NCBI GenBank assembly: GCA_003132405.1
Contig: PKXQ01000150.1
Coordinates: 42,584 to 106,583 of the forward strand
Source: Acidobacteriaceae bacterium
GTDB taxonomy: Bacteria; Acidobacteriota; Terriglobia; Terriglobales; Acidobacteriaceae
DNA length: 64,000 nt
Direction of reading: 5' to 3'
Position numbers and translations under genes: made by a program. Positions within the stretch are counted from its first letter, which is position 1, and each line of letters begins with the position of its first letter. The notes under the pieces were generated by a model. That model saw only the letters and a program-made list of their open reading frames with translations, was not told where the DNA came from and did no database searches. This document shows positions 33,485-43,055 of the stretch, piece after piece.

Positions 33485-34509
33485 ATGACGAGGGTTCGCC
33501 ACTACGCCGAAATACTGAACGACCTGTTTGACCCCACTCCCCATATGAGACAGGATCGGTTTTTCGAGTTCGTGTGTGCACTCGTTCGAGCGGGTGGTGT
33601 TCACGGTCCAGGATGGGACCGTTGGAATCAAAGGCAGTCGTGGATGATCTTCAAAATCTCGCGAATTTGAAACTTCCGGAGGAAACGTTCCCAGATATTG
33701 AAAGAACGCAAGCACGGCTTGCCTTGCTTTCGTACTGTCACATCACTGAAATGGATCTGCCAAATGTCCTTCTTGCTAACCTGCTACGTCTACGGATGGG
33801 GCGCAAGTACTGCATAGCTCCTTTTGCCGATCTGGCAAAGCCCATTGGAAAGAAGGGTCTACTGCAAAAGATCAGGCCGCCGTCGCCTAATCAGAAGATT
33901 AAACGAATTAAGGAGTTGGCGGACGCTGTTGGGATGCCGAAGGTTGCGGAAGCGTTGACAGAGATCTATGACAGCGTCGTTCGGAACGCTGTGTACCACT
34001 CGGACTACATCCTTCATGACAAGAAGATGCACCTGCGAACAGACTTCCGAAAATCCAAGACCCACAAATATTATTCGCAGGTTGTTGGGTTTGATGAACT
34101 TGCTACTCTCATCAAGGACGCATTCGCGTTCTACGGGGCCCTTTCGTCCCTGTATGAGCGGTGCTTGCGCTCTTTTACGGATTTCAAAGAGAAATGTCTA
34201 CCTTACGATTTTCACTACAAGGGAATCATGGAGTGTGTATTCAGTGACGACGACAAACTGATCGGCTTTAGGGTTTACTGGCCAAATGGAACCCTTAGCC
34301 ACTCCATCAGAACAGATGAGGGTTGTGATGGGCGAAACATAGAGTTCGATCCGGATGGCAGTATCAATTTTTTCGTGGGGCTCTATGCGGCGAAACGTGG
34401 AGCATTCTCTCCGCTCGTCGAGAAAGATGGACAGCCCAATTACGCCACGCGGCCCGGAACGACCCTGCGACCTTACTGGCCAGAGTCCGTCGCATTTTAC
34501 AAGCTCTAA
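33485..34509 (+). pseudogene. Frameshifted gene of unknown function with HEPN-like motif
   Basis: Two plus-strand frames read as one broken protein. The first (ATG 33485) gives RVRHYAEILNDLFDPTPHM... up to GPGWDRWN near 33632; the second continues SKAVVDDLQNLANLKLPEE... to 34509. Total length is 1025 bases, so one extra base near 33630 would restore 341 codons. The second part has LSYCHITEMDLPNVLLANLLRLRMG and VRNAVYHSDYIL; RNAVYH fits the R-x4-H motif of HEPN nucleases, though other folds are possible. It sits next to higBA. A sequencing error could also explain the break. Confidence 0.6.
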
Positions 34510-34546
34510 AAACTTCCGTGGCGACGATAGGCCATTGCTCTACGAG

Positions 34547-35842
34547 CTACGCCTTCGACTTCTTGTACTCGTCAAACGCATCCAAAAACCGGTCGATATC
34601 CTGCTTCGACAGATAGTACGGCGTCGACAGCCGCAGCTTATTTGGTTCGCCTCCGCGGATGCGAATTTTCTTTTCTTTCCACATCCAGTGTTCGAGATCG
34701 ATGCGGACTATGGGCGGAACGTTTACCGTGGCCAGAGCGCAGCGCAGCGCTGGGTCGGGAGATGTCCAGGACTGGGCTCCTCGTTGGATCATGGCGTTCA
34801 GGATGTAGTCGCAGAGCTGGCGATGGCGATGCTCGATGCGGTCCATGCCGATATCGTTGGCTAGCTGGATCGAGGCGCGCAATCCCCAGAGCGCGGGGAC
34901 GTTGGAACTGCCGATGCGCTGGAAGCGTTCGGCGCGGAGCTTGGGGTCGTCCCAGCCTTCGGTGGCGATGGTGCTCCAGAGGCGGTCGATCATTTCGTCG
35001 CGGACGTAGAGGAAGCCCGAGCCTTTCGGCGCCTGGAGCCACTTGTGCGGGCTGGCGGAATACATGTCGCAGCCGAGGTCGTGCAGGTTGAGGCGCATCA
35101 TGCCGGGGACGTGCGCTCCATCGACGGCGGAAATCACGCCTTTGCCGCGAGCGACGGCGCAGAGTTCCTTGGCGGGCAGGACTACTCCGGTGGCCGTGGT
35201 GATGTGGCTGAAAAATAAAACTCGTGTGCGCGAGGTGATCTGGGCGCTGACCAGATCGACCACTTGCGCGGGATTGATGACCGGCTTCGGCAGATTGAAC
35301 TTCTTGACCACGATGCCGTAGCGCTTGGCGCGCAGGTCCCAGGGATGCTGGCCACCGGGATGCTCCTGATCGGTCATCAGCACTTCGTCGCCGGGCTTGA
35401 GATCGATGCCGTTGGCGATATAGCTATTGGCCTCGGTGGCGTTTCGGAGGAGCGCGATTTCGTCGCGGTTGCAGCCGACGAAGGAGGCCAGCGGGTCGCG
35501 AAAGTCGTTGCGCGCGTCGTATCCCCAGATCGGGTAGTCCTCGGGATCGGCCTGATCCATCTTTTCGGTGGTTTCGTAGCCTTCGAAAACGGCGCGCAGC
35601 ACGGGCGCAGGGCTCGAGCCCACGGTGCCGTTATTCAAGTAGATTTCGTCGGCGGGAATCAGATATTGCTTGCGCAGTTCGCGCCAATAGACTTCTTCGT
35701 TCTGGTCGAAAAGGGAACGGTCGGGAAGCTTGGAAGGGAGCGACTCGAGTTGCGCCCAGAGATGGCCGCGCCACGCCAGGCTGGCGCCTACGGCTACGGA
35801 GGAAGCGAGTGATGATGAGAGAAAATTGCGGCGGCTTAGCAT
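34547..35842 (-). CDS. Tat-exported class V aminotransferase-fold PLP enzyme
   Basis: A 431-residue protein. The N-terminus MLSRRNFLSSSLASSVAVG carries the twin-Arg motif SRRNFL, with a signal sequence ending near LWAQL. The rest is an isopenicillin-N-epimerase/cysteine-desulfurase-like fold: YLNNGTVGSSP, LLRNATEANSYIANGI, DQEHPGGQHPW, AVDGAHVPGMM, the PLP-Lys region ASPHKWLQAPKGSGFLYV. GAGGG lies before ATG 35842; a longer frame to 35881 is less likely. A PLP enzyme outside the cytoplasm is uncommon; the reaction is not known. Confidence 0.85.
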   Translation of the reverse strand: MLSRRNFLSSSLASSVAVGASLAWRGHLWAQLESLPSKLPDRSLFDQNEEVYWRELRKQYLIPADEIYLNNGTVGSSPAPVLRAVFEGYETTEKMDQADPEDYPIWGYDARNDFRDPLASFVGCNRDEIALLRNATEANSYIANGIDLKPGDEVLMTDQEHPGGQHPWDLRAKRYGIVVKKFNLPKPVINPAQVVDLVSAQITSRTRVLFFSHITTATGVVLPAKELCAVARGKGVISAVDGAHVPGMMRLNLHDLGCDMYSASPHKWLQAPKGSGFLYVRDEMIDRLWSTIATEGWDDPKLRAERFQRIGSSNVPALWGLRASIQLANDIGMDRIEHRHRQLCDYILNAMIQRGAQSWTSPDPALRCALATVNVPPIVRIDLEHWMWKEKKIRIRGGEPNKLRLSTPYYLSKQDIDRFLDAFDEYKKSKA

Positions 35843-35930
35843 GGACGGGCCCTCTTTCTGGAAAGTCGCGCCATGGTACACCAGCGAGATGGGAAACAGG
35901 AAGGGAGTTTGGGCGTGGGCGTACCCGGTT

Positions 35931-35971
35931 CACCACGAAGGGCACTAAGGGAACACGAAGCGGCACGAAGG
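35931..35971 (+). repeat. Dispersed repeat, CACGAAGG type
   Basis: The stretch caccacgaagggcactaagg and its continuation gaacacgaagcggcacgaagg is a tandem of near-10-base units (xxCACGAAGG). It lies in the spacer between two divergent genes. Related copies are at 17776-17801 and 45997-46027. Confidence 0.6.
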
Positions 35972-36107
35972 AAACTGGCGGGCGTCTAAAATAGCGGGTA
36001 ACTCGGGGGCGCGTGCCTGCGTCCAATTAGTAGGAAAACTACGTCGATGCTGCTTGCTATCGGGGGTATAATGGCTTTCATCGACCTGGTTTCCGCGGGG
36101 TGTGCCA

Positions 36108-37421
36108 ATGTCCTTCCGTAAATCGCTGATCTCCCTGAGTTTACTGGCGCTGCTGGCGTTGCCCGTTATGGCGCAGGATCAAACTTCCCAGAATTCGAAC
36201 GCCCAGCCGCAGGCGTCACAACCGCAGTCGCAGTCCAAAGATCAGAGCGCGCAGCAGCCTCAGACCACGGCTACGCAATCGACCGGATCTGCACCTGCAT
36301 CGACCACTGGCGCAAACACAAGCTCGACCGCGTCGCAAACTCCATCGACGCAGACCCCGCCTAGCACACCGAGTTCGACTCCGGCGGCGGACTCCTCTGG
36401 CAACACGACGAGCAATGCTACGCCGAGCGGAGAGCAACCAGTGCAGGAGCCTCCTGACAGCAAGGTGAAACACGATGGTGGGGAAGACGATGTCGATGCG
36501 ATTGGCAATCGCAAGATCGGCGGACGCGGCCTGGGCAACTGGTACTCGCTCGAGACCGAAATCAGAATGGGCAAGCAGTATGCGATGCAGGTCGAAAACA
36601 GCGTAAAGCTGGTGCAGGACCCAGTCGTGAACGAGTATGTCAATCGCATAGGGCAGAATCTGGTGCGCAATTCTGATGCCCAGGTACCGTTTACCATCAA
36701 GGTAATCGACTCCGATGAAGTGAACGCGTTCGCGCTGCCGGGCGGATTCTTCTATGTGAATTCCGGCCTGATTCTGGCGGCTGATGAAGAGGCCGAGCTG
36801 GCCGGCGTGATGGCGCATGAGATATCGCACGTTGCCGCGCGCCATGGCACTCGCCAGATGACACGCGCGCAGTGGGCCAATATCGGCACCATTCCTCTGA
36901 TTTTCCTGGGCGGAGGCATCGGCTATGGAATTTACGAAGCTGCCGGACTTGGCCTGCCGCTAACGTTCATGAAGTTCCAACGCAACTTCGAAGCGGAAGC
37001 GGACTATCTCGGCCTGCAATATATGTATAAGACGGGGTATGATCCGCAGGCGTTTATCAGCTTCTTCGAAAAGATTCAGGCGAAAGAGAAGAAGAAGCCG
37101 GGCACCATCGCCAAGGCTTTTGCGTCGCATCCGCAGACGCCCGATCGCATTGCGGCATCGCAGAAGGAAATTGCGACCATTCTTCCGGCGAAGGCGCAGT
37201 ACATCGTGACCACTTCAGAATTTGATGACGTGAAAGCGCGGCTGGCCACTATCGAAAACCGGCACAAGGTTCTGGAAGAGAAAGATGGAAGCCGTCCCAG
37301 CCTGCGCCGCACTTCGACGAGCGACAAGAGCGGCAATGGCACCAGCACCAGCGATGACGATCGGCCGACGCTGAAGCGGCGTGACGACAATCCGGACCAG
37401 ACGCAACAACAACAGCAATAG
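36108..37421 (+). CDS. M48-family metalloprotease (BepA-like), exported
   Basis: A 437-residue protein with a signal peptide (about 1-24, ALPVMAQ) and a Gln/Ser/Thr-rich, probably flexible stretch to about residue 120. Zinc motif HEISH in GVMAHEISHVAARHG, third ligand Glu in FEAEADYLGLQYMYKTGYDP. This matches outer-membrane quality-control proteases of the BepA/YfgC and LoiP type, without the TPR domain of BepA. The C-terminus is charged and low-complexity, ending with a Gln run. The ATG at 36108 is taken; a GTG at 36102 is possible. A terminator follows. Confidence 0.88.
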   Translation: MSFRKSLISLSLLALLALPVMAQDQTSQNSNAQPQASQPQSQSKDQSAQQPQTTATQSTGSAPASTTGANTSSTASQTPSTQTPPSTPSSTPAADSSGNTTSNATPSGEQPVQEPPDSKVKHDGGEDDVDAIGNRKIGGRGLGNWYSLETEIRMGKQYAMQVENSVKLVQDPVVNEYVNRIGQNLVRNSDAQVPFTIKVIDSDEVNAFALPGGFFYVNSGLILAADEEAELAGVMAHEISHVAARHGTRQMTRAQWANIGTIPLIFLGGGIGYGIYEAAGLGLPLTFMKFQRNFEAEADYLGLQYMYKTGYDPQAFISFFEKIQAKEKKKPGTIAKAFASHPQTPDRIAASQKEIATILPAKAQYIVTTSEFDDVKARLATIENRHKVLEEKDGSRPSLRRTSTSDKSGNGTSTSDDDRPTLKRRDDNPDQTQQQQQ

Positions 37422-37444
37422 CGAAGATCGCGAAGACAAAAAGA

Positions 37445-37471
37445 AACCGGCGGGTTATCCGCCGGTTTTTT
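37445..37471. terminator. Bidirectional terminator between converging genes
   Basis: AACCGGCGG, loop GTTAT, CCGCCGGTT, then TTTT on the plus strand. On the minus strand the stem is followed by TTCTTTTT. It ends both the M48 gene and the delta-60 repeat gene. Confidence 0.88.
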
Positions 37472-37523
37472 ATTGTGCTGACAGCTTTCGCTTCTTCGGC
37501 TACGGCTCCTTTCCACCGGCCGC

Positions 37524-38882
37524 TTATTGTGCCAGATATCGAGCCACATAAGCACCGGTGCCGCTGCCGAATCCCTGATCCACGGCCGTATTCCCGGCGG
37601 CTACGATTTTGCCATCGCTTTGGATCGCCAAGCCGGTCACATCGGAATAGACATTCGAGCTGCCACTCAGGATGGTAGTCGTCACCAATCCACCCGATCC
37701 GAAGCTGGAATCGAGCTGACCCGTACTGGTGAAGCGAGCCAGGCCGAACGCGGAGTCGAAGCTGAGGTTGGCAGCGCCCTGCGCGGCTGCGCCGGCGGCG
37801 ACGATGTCACCGTTGGACTGAATGGCGAGGGCGAAGGCTCCGGAAAGCGGCGCGTTCGCTCCGAAATCAGCAATGGCCACTCCTCCGCTGCCAAAAGTCT
37901 TATCGATGCTGCCACTGGAAGTGTAGCGGATGATCCCGAAGCCGACATCGTTCGCTGCGGGAGCGGCATTGATCTTGCTAGTAAGCGCGCCGGCGACCAC
38001 GATCTTGCCATCGCTTTGCAGCAATAGAGCTGAGGCCGAACCCACAGAGGCAGCCGTGCCCGACGCCCCGAAGGTGGCGTCGAGAGAGCCATTGCTGTTG
38101 TAGCGGCTGATGGTTCCCGCCTGAAGCTGCGGCGTCGGCGCAAGACTGCCGGAAGCCACCAGTATCTTACCGTTCTTTTGGACGGCGATTTGGGTTGGAG
38201 CGGTCGAGAAGCTGGCGCCGGCATTTGCCAGGTTGACGATGCCGCCGCTGCCAAAAGTCGTATCCAGCTGCCCGCTGCTGGTGAAGCGTGCCATCAGGTT
38301 CGAGTAGCCTGCGGCCACCAGAATCTCTCCGTTGGGCTGGAGCGCCAGCGCGACGTTTCGTGAGGCAGAACTATTGTAAGGAGTGGTTGTAATCGCGGTG
38401 GTGGTGGTGAATCCTCCGCTGCCGAAGGACGGATCGAGGCTGCCGTTGGTTTGAAACCGTGCCACCTGGACAATGACGCTGCCCGATTCGAGTTGGGCAG
38501 CGCCGGCGGCGACAATTTTGCCGTTCGATTGGATGGCGAGAGCGAAAAAGCCGTCGACGTAATAGACGCTCCCGCCCGGGTTGGTGATCGTGACGACGCC
38601 ACCGGAGCCAAAGCTCTGGTCGAGCACGCCTGCCGGCGTGAGGCGAATCAACGTGTCGGCGGAAGTTTGATTAAAAGCTCCGCTGCCAGCGACGACAATG
38701 TTGCCATCGCTCTGAATGGCGCCCCCCTGCGCACCTCGCAGAGTGCCCGGTGCAGCGAAAATGCCGTTGTTGGCGAACGTGAGGTCGAGCGTGCCGGGCT
38801 GGGCAGCGGCATAGGTGGTACTGCATAACACTACGACGAGAGCGAACAGGTAAAGCCGACGCGCGTTGTGGCATGGTTGCAT
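37524..38882 (-). CDS. Exported delta-60 repeat protein
   Basis: A 452-residue protein with a signal peptide (about 8-27, TTYAAAQP). It consists of about seven repeats of about 60 residues, each with a core like RLTPAGVLDQSFGSGGVV and AIQSNGKIVAAG. The family (TIGR02608-type delta-60 repeat) forms a beta-propeller-like structure and is common in large secreted proteins. No catalytic motif or anchor is seen. It stands alone and is convergent with the M48 gene. Confidence 0.88.
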   Translation of the reverse strand: MQPCHNARRLYLFALVVVLCSTTYAAAQPGTLDLTFANNGIFAAPGTLRGAQGGAIQSDGNIVVAGSGAFNQTSADTLIRLTPAGVLDQSFGSGGVVTITNPGGSVYYVDGFFALAIQSNGKIVAAGAAQLESGSVIVQVARFQTNGSLDPSFGSGGFTTTTAITTTPYNSSASRNVALALQPNGEILVAAGYSNLMARFTSSGQLDTTFGSGGIVNLANAGASFSTAPTQIAVQKNGKILVASGSLAPTPQLQAGTISRYNSNGSLDATFGASGTAASVGSASALLLQSDGKIVVAGALTSKINAAPAANDVGFGIIRYTSSGSIDKTFGSGGVAIADFGANAPLSGAFALAIQSNGDIVAAGAAAQGAANLSFDSAFGLARFTSTGQLDSSFGSGGLVTTTILSGSSNVYSDVTGLAIQSDGKIVAAGNTAVDQGFGSGTGAYVARYLAQ

Positions 38883-39164
38883 AGGGTTCTCCTGTATTTT
38901 GGCTGAGTATTCTTATGTGGCGGCGGTCTCAGCCTCTGAACGCGGCGAGTCTACCCTATGCCGGGTCAATCTATGTCACTAAGTTGTAAAAACTATTGTC
39001 AAAATTGCGGGGAAAACGAATGCAACAAAACGGCCGGAGGGATGAAGCGAGCAGGGTGGACTGCGTGGAATGTTTATGCGTCCGCAACATGGAGAGCCCT
39101 ACTTCGCTCCACCCCTCGTATCTGTGTTGAACAGCGTATTGGCCTTGAGTCCGAAGAAAGCCTG

Positions 39165-39515
39165 CTAGGATCCTGCCGCCACCGATTTCACCGTGAACGT
39201 GTCACCATCCACATCGCCGGTGATCTTCGCCTTTCCGCCTGCCAGATCGTTCAGCTTACCGAGCGCGGTTTGATCGGAGGTCTGCAGCGTGTAGACCTTG
39301 TCTCCGACCACGAGCGCGTATTGACTTCCATGCTTGACGCAACCGCGCGTGCACGCCGCAGCGTTGCCGGGCATCTCATGCTTGGCTCCGCACATGGCGT
39401 CGCTCACCTCGCCGGTTAAGGTCTGACTCTTGCCGGCAGCGAGCGCGGGAATCGCCGCCACACTGGTCAACATTTGCATTCCGAGAACAGCAGCCGCAAT
39501 TCGATTCACTTTCAT
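39165..39515 (-). CDS. Small exported cysteine-containing protein, DUF5818-like
   Basis: A 116-residue protein starting MKVNRIAAAVLGMQ; AGGAG lies about 11 bases upstream, so the shorter start is chosen over 39554. A signal peptide ends near IPALAAG. The mature part has LTGEVSDAMCGAKHEMPG, CTRGCVKHGSQYALVVGDKVYTLQ and ITGDVDGDTFTVKSV. The three Cys and the SDxMCG/CTxxCVK pattern recur in acidobacterial secreted proteins, which I link to DUF5818. The Cys/His pattern could bind metal. The function is unknown. Confidence 0.7.
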   Translation of the reverse strand: MKVNRIAAAVLGMQMLTSVAAIPALAAGKSQTLTGEVSDAMCGAKHEMPGNAAACTRGCVKHGSQYALVVGDKVYTLQTSDQTALGKLNDLAGGKAKITGDVDGDTFTVKSVAAGS

Positions 39516-39617
39516 CTGATGATTTCTCCTGTGAAATAAGGGTGACGGTCTCATGACGCCACGCCGATAGTCTTACTCTTATGATGTCAATAGAAACAGT
39601 TTCGTGCAACCGTCACG

Positions 39618-40958
39618 CTATTGCTGCTTGAAGCGTATTTCCACGTCGACGGTCTTGTCTTTTTCCAGCGATTCATGCACCGTAACTGCCCACTGCACGC
39701 CGCGCGGCAGAAGCTTGCCGGTTTCCATGCGAAACTTGTTGGGATAGTCGGCATTATAAGGCTGGCCCTCGCGCAATACCCACGCGGCCCGCATGTGGGC
39801 TGTGGTCTGCGTATCGAGACCCAGTATTTCTAACTCTCCCATCTTATAGAGATCCCCTTCAACCACATTCAGGTCGTAATGCACTGCGCCCTTATCGTCA
39901 TCGAATTGCGTGTCTGGCTTGACTTGTACCAGCATGTAGCCGCGGCTGCGATACAGTTTGCTCACATTTTCGATGTCGCGGAGCAGTCGTACCGCATCCG
40001 CAGGTTCGCCCACAGGCAGATGGATGAGCGGTGCAAGGTCTGCGGTGCTGATCGCCGAATTGCCCTTCCACGCAACGCCCGAGGTGGAATATATCTTGCC
40101 CGGCGCCACGGGCACGATGGCGTCTACTTCAATCTCCGCGCGGTCTTGTGAATCTGTCGCCGCGGTTTGGGAGATGACGCGCGCGTTCGATGGCGCGAAC
40201 GCTGCCTTCAAATATCCGCGTTGCAGGTATACAGGCAACAGGTCAAACTTGGCCACCGCTGCGACCGCAGTGCGCCTGTATTCCGAGCCTTTAAGACTGT
40301 GAGCCGCGGCTTCCAGCAGGGCCGCCTGGTCTGGCGACGCGCCAGGGAATTCAACTTCGCGGATGCCTATGCCGACTTCCTCGACGTGATAGTCGATTCC
40401 ATGCAGGGCGCCGCCCGCGTCGTCGCCTTCGCGCAGGTAATCGACGCGCCCGGGATATTGCCGGTCGCTGAGAATAGACTGTAATCCTTCGGAAACCCTG
40501 TCGGGAAGATTGCCCGTAATCGGCAGCAATAACTTGAAGAGTGGCACACGCTTTTGCAACTCCTTAACGAGTTCGTCGTCGGTAAACCAGACAAAATTAT
40601 CAAAGTGCGCAGGGACCAGCTTGCTCTCGTCGATGTCCGTGAGCTGCAACTCAAGCTTCATGCTCGCGCCCGAGGAAGTGTAGGAATAAACGACGCCGGT
40701 GAAGAGGCCCGAATTGCCCAACCGCTGCACCGCCTCTTTGAAATCGCCATCGGCGGCGAGCTGACCGATCTGGAGGCCGCTCGCTGCCAGAATTTCCTTG
40801 TCGGTATAGCGCGACGTTCCAGTGACTTTTAGCGCGGAGAGTCTCGGAGCAGCGAGTGAGGATTGCTTCTGGCCGGCGACCACACTCGTCAGGAACAAGA
40901 AGAAAACGAACCGGAGCATCTGCTTCATTGCAACCGGCTTCGTCACAGCCCTGGTCAT
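39618..40958 (-). CDS. Exported POTRA-domain protein without an outer-membrane barrel
   Basis: A 446-residue protein with a signal peptide (SVVAGQ near 30). It has several POTRA-like modules: LSALKVTGTSRYTDKEILAASGLQIGQ at the start, KIYSTSGVAWKGNSAISTADLAPLIHLPVGEP in the middle, and YKMGELEILGLDTQ...REGQPYNADYPNKF near the end. BamA or TamA would continue into a beta-barrel, but this protein stops after the last module. The ATG at 40958 overlaps the LysR stop (ATGA). It may be a periplasmic assembly partner; that is inference. Confidence 0.75.
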   Translation of the reverse strand: MTRAVTKPVAMKQMLRFVFFLFLTSVVAGQKQSSLAAPRLSALKVTGTSRYTDKEILAASGLQIGQLAADGDFKEAVQRLGNSGLFTGVVYSYTSSGASMKLELQLTDIDESKLVPAHFDNFVWFTDDELVKELQKRVPLFKLLLPITGNLPDRVSEGLQSILSDRQYPGRVDYLREGDDAGGALHGIDYHVEEVGIGIREVEFPGASPDQAALLEAAAHSLKGSEYRRTAVAAVAKFDLLPVYLQRGYLKAAFAPSNARVISQTAATDSQDRAEIEVDAIVPVAPGKIYSTSGVAWKGNSAISTADLAPLIHLPVGEPADAVRLLRDIENVSKLYRSRGYMLVQVKPDTQFDDDKGAVHYDLNVVEGDLYKMGELEILGLDTQTTAHMRAAWVLREGQPYNADYPNKFRMETGKLLPRGVQWAVTVHESLEKDKTVDVEIRFKQQ

Positions 40959-41866
40959 TTCGATCGTTTCCCGGTGGCTGCGGAAAAATTCTTCTCTTTC
41001 ACAGCGATTTCGATGAAGGCTTTGGCGGCGCGGCTGAGCGATTTATCTTTGCGGAAGACGAGCGCCAGGTCGCGGCGGATTTGCAGGTCGGCAAGCGTGA
41101 TCGCTACCAGCGCCTTGGCGCGTATATCCTGGTCAACATTCGAGCGTGGGATAAATCCCACTCCGACGTCGGCCGCGACAAAGCGTTTCAGCAGTTCGCT
41201 GGAATCCAGCTCCATTGCCACCTGTGGTTTCAGGTGATGGTCATAGAAGAGCGCGTCGAGCGCGTCGCGCGTGTGTCCGGTTTTGGGCAGCACGAGAGGA
41301 TAAGTCGCAACCTCGCTGACCGTCACACTCTTCTTTGCGGCTAGAGGATGCTTCGGAGAAGTGATGACCACGAGTTCGTCGCGATGGATCATCTGCGCCT
41401 CAAGCCGATTGTCGTTGACGGGCAGCGAGATTACGCCAAAGTCAACCACGTTCTCGATGATCGACTCAAGAATCCGGGCATAATCGGATCGCTTGATGTT
41501 GACGGAAACATTGGGATAATCGCGTTTGAATTGCGCGAAGACTCCGGGCAGAATATGCAGGCAGGTGCCTTCATTGGCTCCCACAACAATTTCGCCGCGC
41601 GGCACGCGCTCGGTATCGGCGATCTCGTTGAGGATGGTTTTGCGGCGCTCCAGCGTTTCTTCTGCATATTTAAAAAATAGTTTTCCGGAGGCGGTGAGCG
41701 AAACTCGGCCTCCAGAGCGGTCAAGCAGTCGGGCCCCCACTTCTTCTTCAAGGGCGCGGATCTGCGAGGAGATGGCGGGCTGGGTGCGAAAACGCTTTTC
41801 CGCCGCGCGCGAGAAGCTGGAGAGGCGCGCTACTTCGAGGAAGATTTCTAGCTGATCGAAATCCAT
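40955..41866 (-). CDS. LysR-family transcriptional regulator
   Basis: A 303-residue protein. N-terminal winged helix-turn-helix: MDFDQLEIFLEVARLSSFSRAAEKRFRTQPAISSQIRALEEEVG. The effector-binding domain (about 90-300) has GEIVVGANEGTCLHILPGV and VVITSPKHPLA, the form seen in CysB/CbbR-like members. The target and ligand are unknown. It is upstream of and coupled to the POTRA gene, an unusual operon partner. Confidence 0.9.
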   Translation of the reverse strand: MDFDQLEIFLEVARLSSFSRAAEKRFRTQPAISSQIRALEEEVGARLLDRSGGRVSLTASGKLFFKYAEETLERRKTILNEIADTERVPRGEIVVGANEGTCLHILPGVFAQFKRDYPNVSVNIKRSDYARILESIIENVVDFGVISLPVNDNRLEAQMIHRDELVVITSPKHPLAAKKSVTVSEVATYPLVLPKTGHTRDALDALFYDHHLKPQVAMELDSSELLKRFVAADVGVGFIPRSNVDQDIRAKALVAITLADLQIRRDLALVFRKDKSLSRAAKAFIEIAVKEKNFSAATGKRSK

Positions 41867-41960
41867 CGGGTGCTGGTCTCAGACACTATAGCGAGACTGA
41901 GGCGATCGCGGAAGAAAAATCAAGGGGCAGTCGCCTGCGGTTCGGGCAGGCCGCCCTCAG

Positions 41961-41972
41961 CGGCTAAAGCCG
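41961..41972. repeat. GGCTAAAGCC palindrome (copy 1)
   Basis: CGGCTAAAGCCG between the mdh stop and the LysR gene. It is one of at least five copies of the same core in this window. Confidence 0.75.
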
Positions 41973-42029
41973 ACCGTCTCTAGCGCTTATGGCACGACCG
42001 AAGTCCTGCCCTTCGCCAAAACTCCACGG

Positions 42030-42956
42030 CTAGACGTTGATTACCGCGATAAGTTCCTTGACCGCCGCCGCGCTCTTATCCAGCGCCGCTTTTTCTTCCG
42101 GCGTGAGTTTGATCTCGATGATCTGCTCGATGCCATTCGCTCCCAGCTTTACAGGGACGCCTACAAACAGGCCGTGGATGCCGTACTCTCCGTTGAGGTA
42201 GGCGGCGCAGGGAAGAATCTTTTTCTTGTCTTTGAGAATCGCCTCGACCATTTCGGTGGCGGCCGCTGACGGAGCGTAGTAAGCGGAGCCGGTCTTTAGA
42301 TATTTGACGATCTCGGCGCCGCCGTCGCGGGTGCGCTGCACGATGCGATCGAGCGTGGCTTTGTCCATCAGTTCGGTGATCGGAATTCCGGCGACCGTGG
42401 AATAACGCGGCAGCGGGACCATGGTGTCGCCGTGCCCGCCGAGGACGAAGGCGTTTACGTTCTCGACGCTTACTTTAAGTTCTTGGGCGATGAAGGTGCG
42501 GAATCGAGCGGAGTCGAGCACGCCGGCCATGCCGATTACGCGCTCGCGGGGGAACCCACTCATCTTGTAGGCGGCCTGCGCCATGGCGTCTAGCGGATTC
42601 GAGACGATGATGAGGATGCAATTTGGCGAGTGCTGCACGATCTTGCCGACCACATCGTTCATGATTTTGTGGTTGGTGTTGAGGAGATCGTCGCGGCTCA
42701 TTCCGGGCTTGCGTGGGATTCCAGCGGTGATGACGACAATGTCGGAGTTCGCAGTGTCGGCGTAGTCGTTGGTGCCGAGAATTGCGGAGTCGCGCTTCTC
42801 GATCGGCATCGATTCGAGCAGGTCAAGGCCTTTGCCTTGCGGAACGCCTTCGATGATGTCGATGAGGACAACGTCGGCCAACTCTTTCGAAGCAATCCAA
42901 TGAGCGGCGGTTGCGCCTACGTTTCCCGATCCGACAATCGTTACTTTATTGCGCAT
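42030..42956 (-). CDS. mdh: Malate dehydrogenase (LDH-like type)
   Basis: Oxidises malate to oxaloacetate with NAD in the TCA cycle. 308 residues: [13 protein letters not shown] (NAD site), [14 protein letters not shown], the mobile loop [17 protein letters not shown] with Arg residues for malate, [13 protein letters not shown], and the active-site [10 protein letters not shown]. The length fits the lactate-dehydrogenase-like MDH clade. It lies 99 bases downstream of icd, a spacer filled with palindromic repeats. Confidence 0.95.
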   Translation of the reverse strand: MRNKVTIVGSGNVGATAAHWIASKELADVVLIDIIEGVPQGKGLDLLESMPIEKRDSAILGTNDYADTANSDIVVITAGIPRKPGMSRDDLLNTNHKIMNDVVGKIVQHSPNCILIIVSNPLDAMAQAAYKMSGFPRERVIGMAGVLDSARFRTFIAQELKVSVENVNAFVLGGHGDTMVPLPRYSTVAGIPITELMDKATLDRIVQRTRDGGAEIVKYLKTGSAYYAPSAAATEMVEAILKDKKKILPCAAYLNGEYGIHGLFVGVPVKLGANGIEQIIEIKLTPEEKAALDKSAAAVKELIAVINV

Positions 42957-42970
42957 GAATTATTCCCTCA

Positions 42971-43024
42971 GGGGCTAAAGCCCCGTATCGTTGCGACGTG
43001 TTGCGGCACGGCTAAAGCCGTGCC
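42971..43024. repeat. Two GGCTAAAGCC palindromes between icd and mdh
   Basis: GGGGCTAAAGCCCC (42971-42984) and GGCACGGCTAAAGCCGTGCC (43005-43024). Each would form a tight GC hairpin around the AA of CTAAAG in the icd-mdh transcript. Confidence 0.85.
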
Positions 43025-43055
43025 CTTTCAAAACAATCTCAATTCAAAAAGAACT

